Shown here: one piece after another, positions 1 to 5,760 of the stretch
How the letters are laid out: each line of letters opens with the position of its first letter
How positions within the stretch are numbered: the first letter of the stretch is position 1
Source: CBDUBS01 sp965365445
GTDB taxonomy: Bacteria; Bacteroidota; Rhodothermia; Rhodothermales; DASSAV01
Direction of reading: 5' to 3'
NCBI GenBank assembly: GCA_965365445.1
Contig: CBDUBS010000219.1
Span: forward strand, 1-6,052
DNA length: 6,052 nt
Made by a program: the position numbers and the translations under genes
The notes under the pieces: model-generated
What the model was told of the DNA's origin: nothing
The model's database searches: none
Seen by the model: only the letters and a program-made list of their open reading frames with translations

Positions 1-1
1 G

Positions 2-232
2 TATGCCGTCACGCTGCGGACCCGCCCCGCCCCTGCGCAGCCCCTGGGGGCCGTCCACGCCCGGCTGAAGGTCGGCGGGACGGAACTCGAGAAGGTGGTC
101 GATAGGGGAGCAGCGGCCGTGCGGTTCGAAACCGACCTTCTCCCCGGTCCGGCCCGCCTGCAAACGTGGCTGACCGATGGAGCGGGCGCAGAGCGCGGCG
201 CGTACTACGTGGAGATCGAACGGCTGCGGTAG
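2..232 (+). CDS. C-terminal end of a sulfatase-family enzyme (partial, 5' end outside window)
   Basis: The frame starting at base 2 is open for 76 codons and ends at TAG 230-232; the start lies left of the window. The visible tail has a beta-rich segment (AVHARLKVGG), then LLPGPARLQTWLTDG, then ERGAYYVEIERLR just before the stop. From memory of the family, 'pG...LqtwL.dg.g..rGAYYVyverl' is the usual extreme C-terminus of arylsulfatase-like enzymes of the alkaline phosphatase superfamily, which remove sulfate esters, often from polysaccharides, in the periplasm or outside the cell. The formylglycine motif (CxPxR) and metal ligands would be upstream and cannot be checked here. The gene is on the strand opposite to the large operon at the right and seems unrelated to it. 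The main doubt is that the call rests on a short C-terminal domain only. Confidence 0.72.
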   Translation, partial: YAVTLRTRPAPAQPLGAVHARLKVGGTELEKVVDRGAAAVRFETDLLPGPARLQTWLTDGAGAERGAYYVEIERLR

Positions 233-241
233 ATAGGCTGC

Positions 242-284
242 GCCCTTTCAGGGCTATCGTATCGCCCGGGGTGTCGCCCCCGGG
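242..284 (+). terminator. Two hairpins after the sulfatase stop, possible terminator
   Basis: Ten bases after the TAG is GCCCT-TTC-AGGGC (242-254), a 5-bp stem with a 3-nt loop. Next comes a stronger perfect 7-bp GC stem, CCCGGGG (265-271) with CCCCGGG (278-284), and a 6-nt loop. No T-run follows either stem, so a classical intrinsic terminator is not shown. Position directly behind a stop codon is the main support. Confidence 0.38.
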
Positions 285-305
285 AAATGATGCCACTCCC
301 TGACG

Positions 306-325
306 TTAGCCCTGAGAGGGCCTAA
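306..325 (+). repeat. Second GCCCT-N3-AGGGC hairpin
   Basis: GCCCT (309-313), loop GAG, AGGGC (317-321) repeats the same arms as the hairpin at 242-254, with a different loop. The stem can be lengthened by TTA (306-308) pairing with TAA (323-325) across one bulged C. It lies in the non-coding gap between the sulfatase end and the decarboxylase remnant. It may be part of the same termination region or a small dispersed palindrome; no function is shown. Confidence 0.3.
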
Positions 326-466
326 AGCTGTGGAATGGCCTCCAATAGAGTCCAGCCGGGGCAACAGGCAGCATTCCGGGAATACCCTATGTGTACGAAT
401 TATCGATAAACGGTGAATGCCGGGCGGCTTTTGCCGTATTTTCCCCGATTATTCCGCCCCGCCGCC

Positions 467-611
467 ATGACCCGCAAGCAACGCCTGCAAACCGCCCTCA
501 GCCCCCGGCGGCGGGTACATCGCCGCGCCCGGCCACCCGGTGCTCCAGGACGATGTGCCTACCGAAAACATCCTCGCCCTGTACGAAACGGCCGCGGCCT
601 ACCGGGGCTGA
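467..611 (+). pseudogene. Uroporphyrinogen-decarboxylase-family gene, collapsed by internal deletion
   Basis: The ATG at 467 opens with MTRKQRLQTALS, which resembles the usual start of URO-D-family proteins (MT.kqRl..aL.g...DrvP). About 12 codons later similarity stops. In another frame (codons in phase with 516) the sequence reads GGGYIAAPGHPV and then DDVPTENILALYETAAAY up to TGA 609-611. That matches the usual family C-terminus ('GGyilaPgH.iq.DvPpeNilalyeta'). The family is normally about 340 residues, so roughly 290-300 residues (about 0.9 kb) are missing and the two ends sit in different frames, with the junction near 503-507. The family includes heme-pathway HemE and many corrinoid methyltransferase-like proteins; too little remains to say which. 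The product must be inactive. The C-terminal match is the stronger half; the N-terminal match is short. Confidence 0.7.
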
Positions 612-698
612 ATGGACCCCGCAGGCCGCGGGCATCTTTTGTCAGGTGTCGGTCGTATCTTAGGTGTATTCATCTGCTTGACGCGTTCCGCGAAGGCC

Positions 699-905
699 AT
701 GAACGAGAACGAAAAAAAGCGTATCCTGCGTATCAAGCGGCTCAGCGAAGCGGACCGCGAAATGGACCTGAGCCACTCCACGCCTGCCCAACGCCTCGGC
801 ATGGTGTGGCCCATTACGGTAGATACCTGGACTTTCATCGACGCCGGTCATGCTCAATCCGGACTACAAAGACATGTTGTCCGCCTTCAGCGACGCAGCG
901 GTTGA
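699..905 (+). CDS. Small conserved protein paired with the following nucleotidyltransferase
   Basis: This is a 68-aa ORF from ATG 699 to TGA 903-905. It begins with a charged helix-like stretch (MNENEKKRILRIKRLSEADR), has STPAQRLGMVWPITVDTW in the middle, and ends LQRHVVRLQRR. From memory, small proteins with 'R...vWplT.d.W.f' and a terminal 'RLqRhvv.v.R' commonly precede nucleotidyltransferases of the DUF6036 / AbiEii-like kind. I know of no established biochemical role. An antitoxin or partner role is inferred only from its position. An in-frame upstream ATG at 612 exists, but the 29 extra residues look unlike the family and cross the region just after the decarboxylase remnant, so 699 is preferred. 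No good Shine-Dalgarno is seen; AAGG lies only 2 nt before the start. Its last 56 bases are shared with the next gene in another frame. Confidence 0.68.
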   Translation: MNENEKKRILRIKRLSEADREMDLSHSTPAQRLGMVWPITVDTWTFIDAGHAQSGLQRHVVRLQRRSG

Positions 906-1299
906 GTATCTGCTCGTCGGGGCGTATGCCCTGGCCGTATACGGCCTACCCAGAGCAACCGGCGACATCGACTTCTGGGTTCGACGCTCGAAGGAGAATG
1001 CTGGACGGGTCGTGCGGGCGCTTTCGGTTTTCGGTGCGCCGCTCAGCGCAGTCGGTGAGAAGGATTTCGAAATGCCCGACATGGTGTTTCAGATCGGAGT
1101 GGCGCCGCACCGAGTGGACATCATGACGTCTGTAAGCGGGGTTGAGTTCGAGGAAGCATGGCGTGAGCGGATCGAAGTAGTGATCGAGGGGATAACCGTT
1201 CCGGTGATCAGTCGTAGGCATCTGATCGCGAATAAACGTTCGGTGGGCCGTGCGAAGGATGAAGTGGATGCGGCCTGGCTGGAGGAGAATCCCGAGTGA
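850..1299 (+). CDS. Nucleotidyltransferase (DUF6036 / AbiEii-like, MNT fold)
   Basis: The protein has 149 residues, ATG 850 to TGA 1297-1299. The nucleotidyltransferase signature is clear: VGAYALAVYGLPRATGDID with G24 and the metal-binding pair D39/D41, and a likely third acidic residue D90 in HRVDIMT. A conserved tail follows, with NK at 128-129 and GRAKDEVDAAWL (133-144). The length fits single-domain members of the family, so it looks intact. Related enzymes transfer nucleotides to tRNA or to partner toxins; AbiEii is the toxin of type IV toxin-antitoxin phage-defence pairs, while MNT proteins act as antitoxins of HEPN toxins. No HEPN gene is visible here. Which role applies cannot be decided from sequence. 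The start overlaps the upstream small gene by 56 bp, suggesting co-transcription and coupled translation. A second in-frame ATG (874) is a possible but less likely start because the NPDY..ML segment looks conserved. Confidence 0.85.
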   Translation: MLNPDYKDMLSAFSDAAVEYLLVGAYALAVYGLPRATGDIDFWVRRSKENAGRVVRALSVFGAPLSAVGEKDFEMPDMVFQIGVAPHRVDIMTSVSGVEFEEAWRERIEVVIEGITVPVISRRHLIANKRSVGRAKDEVDAAWLEENPE

Positions 1300-1337
1300 G
1301 CCTGCCGTTCGCCGTGTTCAGGACGAGGCCGATGCCA

Positions 1338-1585
1338 ATGGCCAAAAATAACCCGCCTCGGAAGCCGACGAGCAGGCATTCCGGGCAGCGGCCGACTATG
1401 CAGACTGGTCGCAGGCGAAGCCCGTGACGCTCCCGAAGCCCTCGATGCGGACGATCTCGCTGCGCCTGCCGGAGCATCTCCTGGATGAAGTCAGGCTGCC
1501 GGCCAACAAGCGGGATATTCCGTATCCACTGAATGTGTTCCCGGCCGAACGCGAGGAGGAGTTGAGGGGGCGGCGCAGGGCCTGA
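1338..1585 (+). pseudogene. CopG/ribbon-helix-helix antitoxin remnant with N-terminal frameshift
   Basis: A frame ending at TGA 1583-1585 reads SEADEQAFRAAADYADWSQA, then MRTISLRLPEHLLDEV, ANKRDIPY and ERE EELRGRRRA. This resembles CopG-type antitoxins of the 'SeaEe.aFW..hDstDYvDWskA...ISlRLPe.LLd.lk.lANkrDvPYQsLlK.fLaERv.eEL' type, which bind operator DNA with a ribbon-helix-helix. The only nearby starts, ATG 1332 and 1338, lie in another frame; the homologous frame has a TAA at 1349-1351. A one-base loss between about 1341 and 1358 would explain it. Further decay is seen: LL.ANK has become LPANK, and the normally conserved PYQSLLKVFLAER stretch is shortened to PYPLNVFPAER. Downstream, an ATG overlaps the stop (TGATG, 1583-1587) and opens an unrecognised 40-codon ORF. 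Family assignment is fairly secure; loss of function is likely. Confidence 0.72.
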
Positions 1586-1639
1586 TGCAGCGGGCCGCCA
1601 CGGCGCTTCCGGCCGGAGAATGCTCCATCGAGTTGCTTG

Positions 1640-1657
1640 GTCGAGAGAAACCTCGAC
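1640..1657 (+). other. Perfect 6-bp inverted repeat GTCGAG-N6-CTCGAC
   Basis: GTCGAG (1640-1645) and CTCGAC (1652-1657) flank AGAAAC. It lies between the CopG remnant and the next antitoxin gene. It could be an operator half-site pair or an RNA hairpin closing the upstream unit. There is no T-run after it, and chance is possible. Confidence 0.25.
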
Positions 1658-1703
1658 GTACACACGGTGCTCAACCGGCGGTGGGCACGGCATTTCCGGC
1701 ATG

Positions 1704-1733
1704 TTAACTTGCCGCCTCATCGTCATAAATAAT
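1704..1733 (+). promoter_or_regulatory. Possible promoter of the UPF0175/DUF3368 pair
   Basis: The stretch is noticeably AT-rich against a GC-rich background. TTAACT (1704-1709; 4 of 6 with TTGACA) lies 16 nt before TAAATA (1726-1731; 3 of 6 with TATAAT). The next gene starts at 1797. Both boxes are weak and the organism may use a Bacteroidota-type consensus, so this is tentative. Confidence 0.2.
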
Positions 1734-1796
1734 CCCTCGATTTGGGAGTTTGATTCCTCGACCAGGAGGCACAACCGGCAAAAGGCACTAACGGCA

Positions 1797-2012
1797 ATGG
1801 ATGAAACCGTAGCAAAAGCGCTCGCGCTTTACCGTGAGGGCAGGCTTACCGCTCGGGAAGCCAAACGGCTTTCCGGGCTTACGATGTCCGCGTGGGCGGA
1901 TCTGTGCACTGCAGAAGGATTGCCCTGGTACGAGATCGAATACACCGCGGAAGAACTCAGGGAGGAGGTGGAGGACACACGCCGCCGGCAACGGGAGGGG
2001 GCAAAAGCATGA
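1797..2012 (+). CDS. UPF0175-like antitoxin of a PIN-toxin pair
   Basis: This is a 71-aa protein from ATG 1797 to TGA 2010-2012. It reads AKALALYREGRLTAREAKRL, then SGLTMSAWADLCTAEGLPW and a charged tail EYTAEELREEVEDTRRRQ. The pattern 'A..lYreG.lt..eA..laG.s...f...l...gip......e.l.ed' is that of UPF0175 proteins, small putative antitoxins usually encoded just before DUF3368 PIN toxins. It lacks the N-terminal beta-strand ('v.leLPdel') found in many members. The frame is open back to an ATG at 1620, but residues before 1797 look like non-coding sequence and AAAGG (1781-1785) sits 11 nt before 1797, so that start is chosen. The stop overlaps the toxin start in ATGA, indicating translational coupling. 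The expected role is to neutralise the toxin and, as in related pairs, perhaps repress its own promoter; the latter is inference. Confidence 0.8.
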   Translation: MDETVAKALALYREGRLTAREAKRLSGLTMSAWADLCTAEGLPWYEIEYTAEELREEVEDTRRRQREGAKA

Positions 2013-2470
2013 GCCTTGTCGTTTCCGACTCAAGCCCACTCATCTCTTTGGATCGAGTGGGCTTTTTGCATCTGGTCAGATCCCTTTATGATACGGTGAT
2101 CGTTCCACCAGCCGTACAGGAAGAACCGGCGGGGACCTTCAACCCGGAATGGATGACGATAAGGGTTCCACGTTATCCCATGCCGTTATATCATCGTCTC
2201 GATCGGGGCGAGGCGGAAGCGTTGTGGCTTGCGCTGGAGATGCAACGAACCGGGCCTGTCGCGCTTCTCATCGATGAACGAAAGGGCCGAAAAGAAGCGC
2301 AACGGCAGGGTATCCACTTTCAGGGAACCCTGGGCCTGCTCGTCCAGGCCAAAAAAGCCGGCCTGATTCCTCGCGTATCTGAGGTCATTGAGATGTTGAA
2401 ACGTGATGGCGGCCGGTATGGGGAGTCCATCGTCACGAGCACCAGGAAGAAGGCCGTTACCCCACGCATG
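2009..2470 (+). CDS. DUF3368 PIN-domain (VapC-like) toxin lacking its own stop codon
   Basis: The ATG at 2009 lies inside the antitoxin stop (ATGA). The translation opens VVSDSSPLISLDRVG with the first PIN aspartate D7, followed by VPPAVQEE (E38/E39), LDRGEAEALWLALE (E68/E70), LLIDERKGRKEA (D89, E90) and GTLGLLVQAKKAGLIP, all in DUF3368 order. PIN toxins are Mg-dependent ribonucleases, often cutting tRNA or rRNA. DUF3368 proteins are about 155-165 residues. Similarity here fades around residue 150 (near 2460), yet no stop occurs: the frame continues to TGA 3764-3766, giving a literal 585-aa product whose last ~430 residues are antisense to the propeller gene. The end given is where the family domain ends, not a stop codon. 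The acidic residues are intact, but the C-terminus is likely damaged by a deletion or mutation; this may be a dying gene. The reading is firm for the domain and open for function. Confidence 0.8.
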
Positions 2471-2473
2471 CGG

Positions 2474-4594
2474 CTACCGGGAGGGCGGTACGTCGAGGTC
2501 CTGGCCGTGGAAGACGGCCAGGTGAGCGGGGCGGCTCGGCTCGATCATGCGCCGCTCGTCGCCGCCGATGAGCAGGTCCGGCACGCCGTCGCGATCCCAG
2601 TCGAAGACGCTCGGGCCGGCGAGGTGGCTGTAGAGCGGCACGAGCAGGCGGGCCGGCTCGAAGGTGTCGCCGCCGGTGTTGCGCAGCAGGAATACCCCCC
2701 GGTGGAACATGTAGATGACGAGGTCGCGGAGGCCGTCGCCGTCCCAGTCGGCTACGTCGAAGCCGGAGCGGTTGCCTTTTTTGCGCTGCCAGTAGTCCTC
2801 CAGGACGATCGGCTCGCCGCCCGGGTGATCGAGCCGGATCGGGGGGCCGAGGTCGAGCGTACCCGTTCCGGGATACACGAGCACATGGCCGGGGTCGTTG
2901 GAGACGACGAGGTCGAGGCGGCCGTCGCCGGTCCAGTCCAGCACGGCCGGAAACAACCGGTCGGGGAGGACCAGGTCCTTGCCCTCGAAGCGGAAGTTGA
3001 CGGGCCGCTCGAAGCGGAGTTCGCCGCTGGTGATGCGGCCTTTGAAGAAGTAGAGGCGGCGGCCCATGGAGCCGGTGATAAGGTCGAGCGTGCCGTCGCC
3101 GTCCCAGTCGCGGGCGCGCGGGGCGATGCGGTCGGAGTACCATTCGAGCGGCCCCCAGTGGCTGCCGTCGCCCTGCTCGATGGAGAAGGTTTCGAGGGGC
3201 CGGCCGTCGGTGTATTTCAGGCGCTCGGCCGGGGCGAATACGCGCCGCTTCTCGGAGCCGACGTTGTATACGATGGTCGGGAAGCCGCCTTCCGCCCCGA
3301 GCAGCAGGTCCGTATCGCCGTCGCCGTCGAAGTCAACCGGGTCGATGGTGGAGTTGCCCATGCCGTAGACGGGGGTATCGGGGTTGGCCCGGATGGAGAG
3401 GTAGCCGGTTTCGGCCCACCCGGAGGGGCCGGGCGCGCCCGGGTGGTCGTAGACGACGTAGCGGTTCTGGTTGCCGTAGTAGGAGGCGGCCACGAGTTCG
3501 GAACGGCCGTCGCCGTCGAGGTCGGCGGGTTCGGCCCGGATGGCGAGGTACGTCCGGATCGGCTCGTCGCGGTCGTTGCGGAGCAGGCCGGCGTCGGTAA
3601 AGCGGGGAGCGCCCCCGGTGGATTCGTTCAGAAACACCCGGAGCTCGGCCCGGTGGGTGCCCACGATGAGGTCCGGGCGGCCGTCGCCGTTGAGGTCGAA
3701 GGCGGTAGGGTAGGGGTTTACGTAGGTTCGGATGGGGCGGCCGCCGGCCGTGAGGGGTTCGGGTGAGGCGAAGGTCGGCTCGCCGCCCGGCTCGGTGAGG
3801 TTGCGTGCCCACTGGATGTACCCGGCGTCGGGGTTGTAGGCGGCCGGGTCGTGGAAGCCGCCGATATAGCCGGCGTTGGTGCGCCGCTCGGGCGGAAACA
3901 TTTCCTCCAGGTGGTCGATGCCGAGCAACAAATCCGTCCGGCCGTCGCCGTCGAGGTCGGCGGCGTCCACGCGGGGGGTGTTGTTGACGTCGCGGGGCGC
4001 CTTTAGGGTGTCGCCGCGGGGGGAGCGCACGTAGTGGGTGCGCCAGCGAGGCGCCTCCGTCGTGCCGTCGTTGAACTGGATGGTCAGCAGGCCCCCGCCG
4101 CTGCGGTTGTTTTCCCCTTCGCCTTCGAAGCCGACGATTTCGAGGCGGCCGTCGCCGTCGAGGTCGGCCAGGTCGAAGTAGCGGGGCAGGCGGCGGCCTT
4201 CCATGAGCACCGGGTTTTCGTGGAGCGAGCGGAAGAGCGGCTCGGTTTTCGACCCCACGTTTTTGTAGAATACGATGCCCGCCCCCCGGCGCAGGTTGGC
4301 CAGGATGTCGATGAGGCCGTCCCTGTCCCAGTCGATGAGTTTGTACTCGTAGGCCAGCCCCGGAAGGGGGGCCTTCACGGTCTGGTTGTACGTGATGGGT
4401 TCGTAGCGCACCCGGTAGCGGTCCTCCGGGCCCTGGTCGTCGTGGCTGCCGGCCACCACCCGGACGTCCCACGGGGGCGGATTCCAGACGGGGGCCGGCC
4501 CGGCGCACCCGGCGGCCGCCAGGAGCAGGGTGAGGAAAAGACCGTGCAGCGCCGGCAGGGTTATATCATTCTCGGGAAAGTTTTCCGGGCGCAT
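2474..4594 (-). CDS. FG-GAP/VCBS-repeat beta-propeller lipoprotein
   Basis: This is a 706-aa protein, ATG 4594 to TAG 2476-2474. An in-frame TGA just upstream (4609-4607) makes this the first possible ATG. The N-terminus has a hydrophobic stretch (LHGLFLTLLLAAAGC), with Cys30 in a lipobox-like LAAAGC, so it is probably a lipoprotein. Ten calcium-loop repeats of the form D.DGDG..DL follow, near residues 88, 144, 213, 300, 358, 421, 496, 553, 616 and 665 (examples: DLDGDGRLEIV, DFDGDGDTDLLLG, DWDGDGTLDLITG). They are 49-87 residues apart, as in integrin-like FG-GAP/VCBS beta-propellers. No enzymatic domain is recognised; binding to polysaccharide or protein at the cell surface is plausible but unproven. 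It lies 75 bp after the PorV-like gene on the same strand, so it is probably the last gene of that operon. Its 3' end meets the PIN toxin gene tail to tail. Confidence 0.9.
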   Translation of the reverse strand: MRPENFPENDITLPALHGLFLTLLLAAAGCAGPAPVWNPPPWDVRVVAGSHDDQGPEDRYRVRYEPITYNQTVKAPLPGLAYEYKLIDWDRDGLIDILANLRRGAGIVFYKNVGSKTEPLFRSLHENPVLMEGRRLPRYFDLADLDGDGRLEIVGFEGEGENNRSGGGLLTIQFNDGTTEAPRWRTHYVRSPRGDTLKAPRDVNNTPRVDAADLDGDGRTDLLLGIDHLEEMFPPERRTNAGYIGGFHDPAAYNPDAGYIQWARNLTEPGGEPTFASPEPLTAGGRPIRTYVNPYPTAFDLNGDGRPDLIVGTHRAELRVFLNESTGGAPRFTDAGLLRNDRDEPIRTYLAIRAEPADLDGDGRSELVAASYYGNQNRYVVYDHPGAPGPSGWAETGYLSIRANPDTPVYGMGNSTIDPVDFDGDGDTDLLLGAEGGFPTIVYNVGSEKRRVFAPAERLKYTDGRPLETFSIEQGDGSHWGPLEWYSDRIAPRARDWDGDGTLDLITGSMGRRLYFFKGRITSGELRFERPVNFRFEGKDLVLPDRLFPAVLDWTGDGRLDLVVSNDPGHVLVYPGTGTLDLGPPIRLDHPGGEPIVLEDYWQRKKGNRSGFDVADWDGDGLRDLVIYMFHRGVFLLRNTGGDTFEPARLLVPLYSHLAGPSVFDWDRDGVPDLLIGGDERRMIEPSRPAHLAVFHGQDLDVPPSR

Positions 4595-4669
4595 ATCGCT
4601 GGCTCGTCATGGAAGGATGGGGGGTGCAGGGGCGTGACGCTTCTTTCGAGGGGCCGCCAGCCGGAAGGC

Positions 4670-5722
4670 TCATAACCCGACCCTGAGGGCGAAGCGGTTC
4701 ACGTTGCCGAGCACGTCGTAGTCGGTGTAGGCGTAATCCACTCCGAGGCGCAACCCGCCGACGCCTACGTTCAGCCCGGCGCCGAGGTTCAGGCCGCGGG
4801 CGTCGTCCCCCGAGGGGTAGGCGTAGCCCGCCCGGAGGGCGACCAGGTCCGAAAACAGGTATTCCAGCCCGACGTTGATCTGCTCGTCGAAGTCGCGCGG
4901 GCGCGAGCCGCTCACGCTCAGGTTCAGGGAGTGCATGGCCGGGTTCATCGAGGTCAGGTCGAGCAGGTTCATGCTCACGCCCAGTTCGAGGGCCAGGGGC
5001 AGTTCCAGGTTTTCGCGCTCGTACTTGACTTCGCCGGCGAAATTGCGAAACGCCGCCCCCAGCGCCAGGCTCCGGAAGCCCGTGCGGTAGGTGATGCCGA
5101 GGTCGAAGGCGATGTTGTCCGTCTGGTTATCCTGGGCGCCCGTTACCGAGCCGCCCTCATTTCGGGACATGAAGCTCGAGCCCAGGTCCTCGGTGACGTA
5201 TTTCACCTGCCCCCCGACGGCGAACCGGTCGGTCAGGGCGCGGCCGTAGCCCACGCCCAGCGAGAGCGCGGTCGGGCTGAATACGCCGGTATCCTCGTAG
5301 CCCCCGGCGGCCGCATCGGAGCGTACCGTGCCCAGGAAATCCCCGTAGTCTACGGCCATCAGCGAGACGCCGAACACCCCGAACAGGCCGTCCATCGGGC
5401 GGAAGGCCGCCGCGAGGGCGTTGTACCGGATGTCGGTGGCGGCCCACTGGCTCTGGGCCAGGAATACGTCTACGGCCCCCTCGGTGGCGGCGAGGCTCGC
5501 CGGGTTGTTGAACAGGCTCACCGAGCCCCGGTCGCCCGCCACGACGGCGTCGCCGAGGGCGGCGGCCCTCGGATCGACGGAGAAGCTCAGGAACTTCATT
5601 CCGGTCTGGGCGCGTCGCTCGCGCTCGGGCTCGAGGTCCTCCGGGGCGGTTTGGGCGGCCGCCGTATGCCACGCGCTTCCCAGCGATGCCGCCACGATCA
5701 GCGTAAACAGACCCTTTTTCAT
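4670..5722 (-). CDS. PorV/PorQ-family outer-membrane beta-barrel protein
   Basis: The protein has 350 residues, ATG 5722 to TGA 4672-4670. It starts with a signal peptide (MKKGLFTLIVAASLGSAWHTAAAQ, given as start, with likely cleavage after AAAQ near residue 24 or at AAA|Q). The mature part has the family signature TGMKFLSFSVDPRAAALGDA, followed by GSVSLFNNPASLA; the rest alternates short beta-strands rich in G, Y, F and L to a terminal strand RFALRVGL. This matches the PorV/PorQ family related to FadL-type barrels. PorV shuttles T9SS cargo to the attachment complex and PorQ belongs to that complex; many paralogues in Bacteroidota and relatives sit beside a specific cargo gene. That arrangement is seen here, as the preceding gene ends in a cargo-type domain 38 bp upstream. 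No Shine-Dalgarno is visible. Family call firm; exact role (PorV versus paralogue) open. Confidence 0.9.
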   Translation of the reverse strand: MKKGLFTLIVAASLGSAWHTAAAQTAPEDLEPERERRAQTGMKFLSFSVDPRAAALGDAVVAGDRGSVSLFNNPASLAATEGAVDVFLAQSQWAATDIRYNALAAAFRPMDGLFGVFGVSLMAVDYGDFLGTVRSDAAAGGYEDTGVFSPTALSLGVGYGRALTDRFAVGGQVKYVTEDLGSSFMSRNEGGSVTGAQDNQTDNIAFDLGITYRTGFRSLALGAAFRNFAGEVKYERENLELPLALELGVSMNLLDLTSMNPAMHSLNLSVSGSRPRDFDEQINVGLEYLFSDLVALRAGYAYPSGDDARGLNLGAGLNVGVGGLRLGVDYAYTDYDVLGNVNRFALRVGL

Positions 5723-5760
5723 ATGGCTATCCGTAAAATGGTTTTATCCCGTGGATTCGG

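Noticed and set aside
639..670. Promoter-like TTGTCA (639-644) before the small-protein gene
   Set aside because: No acceptable -10 box lies 16-18 nt downstream (sequence there is TAGGTG), and the Bacteroidota TAnnTTTG pattern is only partly met by TATCTTAG at the wrong spacing.
413..1126. 237-codon + strand ORF
   Set aside because: Only codons from 467 to about 503 match a family (URO-D start). The rest is an arginine/proline-rich shadow of the small protein and nucleotidyltransferase frames.
371..1385. 10-bp direct repeat GCATTCCGGG at 371-380 and 1376-1385, considered as island ends or att sites
   Set aside because: A 10-mer match is expected by chance several times in 6 kb, the flanks differ, and the second copy lies inside the CopG remnant.
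1585..1707. 40-codon ORF whose ATG overlaps the CopG remnant stop (TGATG)
   Set aside because: The coupling looks like a toxin start, but the 40 residues match no family I know and the upstream gene is already broken. It may be a toxin stump; not supportable as a gene.
1743..1764. tRNA T-arm-like sequence (GGGAGTTTGATTCC ... ACCA)
   Set aside because: The T-stem has mismatches, the invariant C of TTC is T, and no D-arm, anticodon arm or acceptor partner is found upstream.
1208..1774. 188-codon minus-strand ORF
   Set aside because: It is antisense to the nucleotidyltransferase end and the CopG remnant; composition is P/R-rich and no domain is recognisable.
3333..4508. 391-codon minus-strand ORF
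   Set aside because: Out-of-frame shadow of the propeller gene, extremely R/P/G-rich, created by the repeated DGDG codons.
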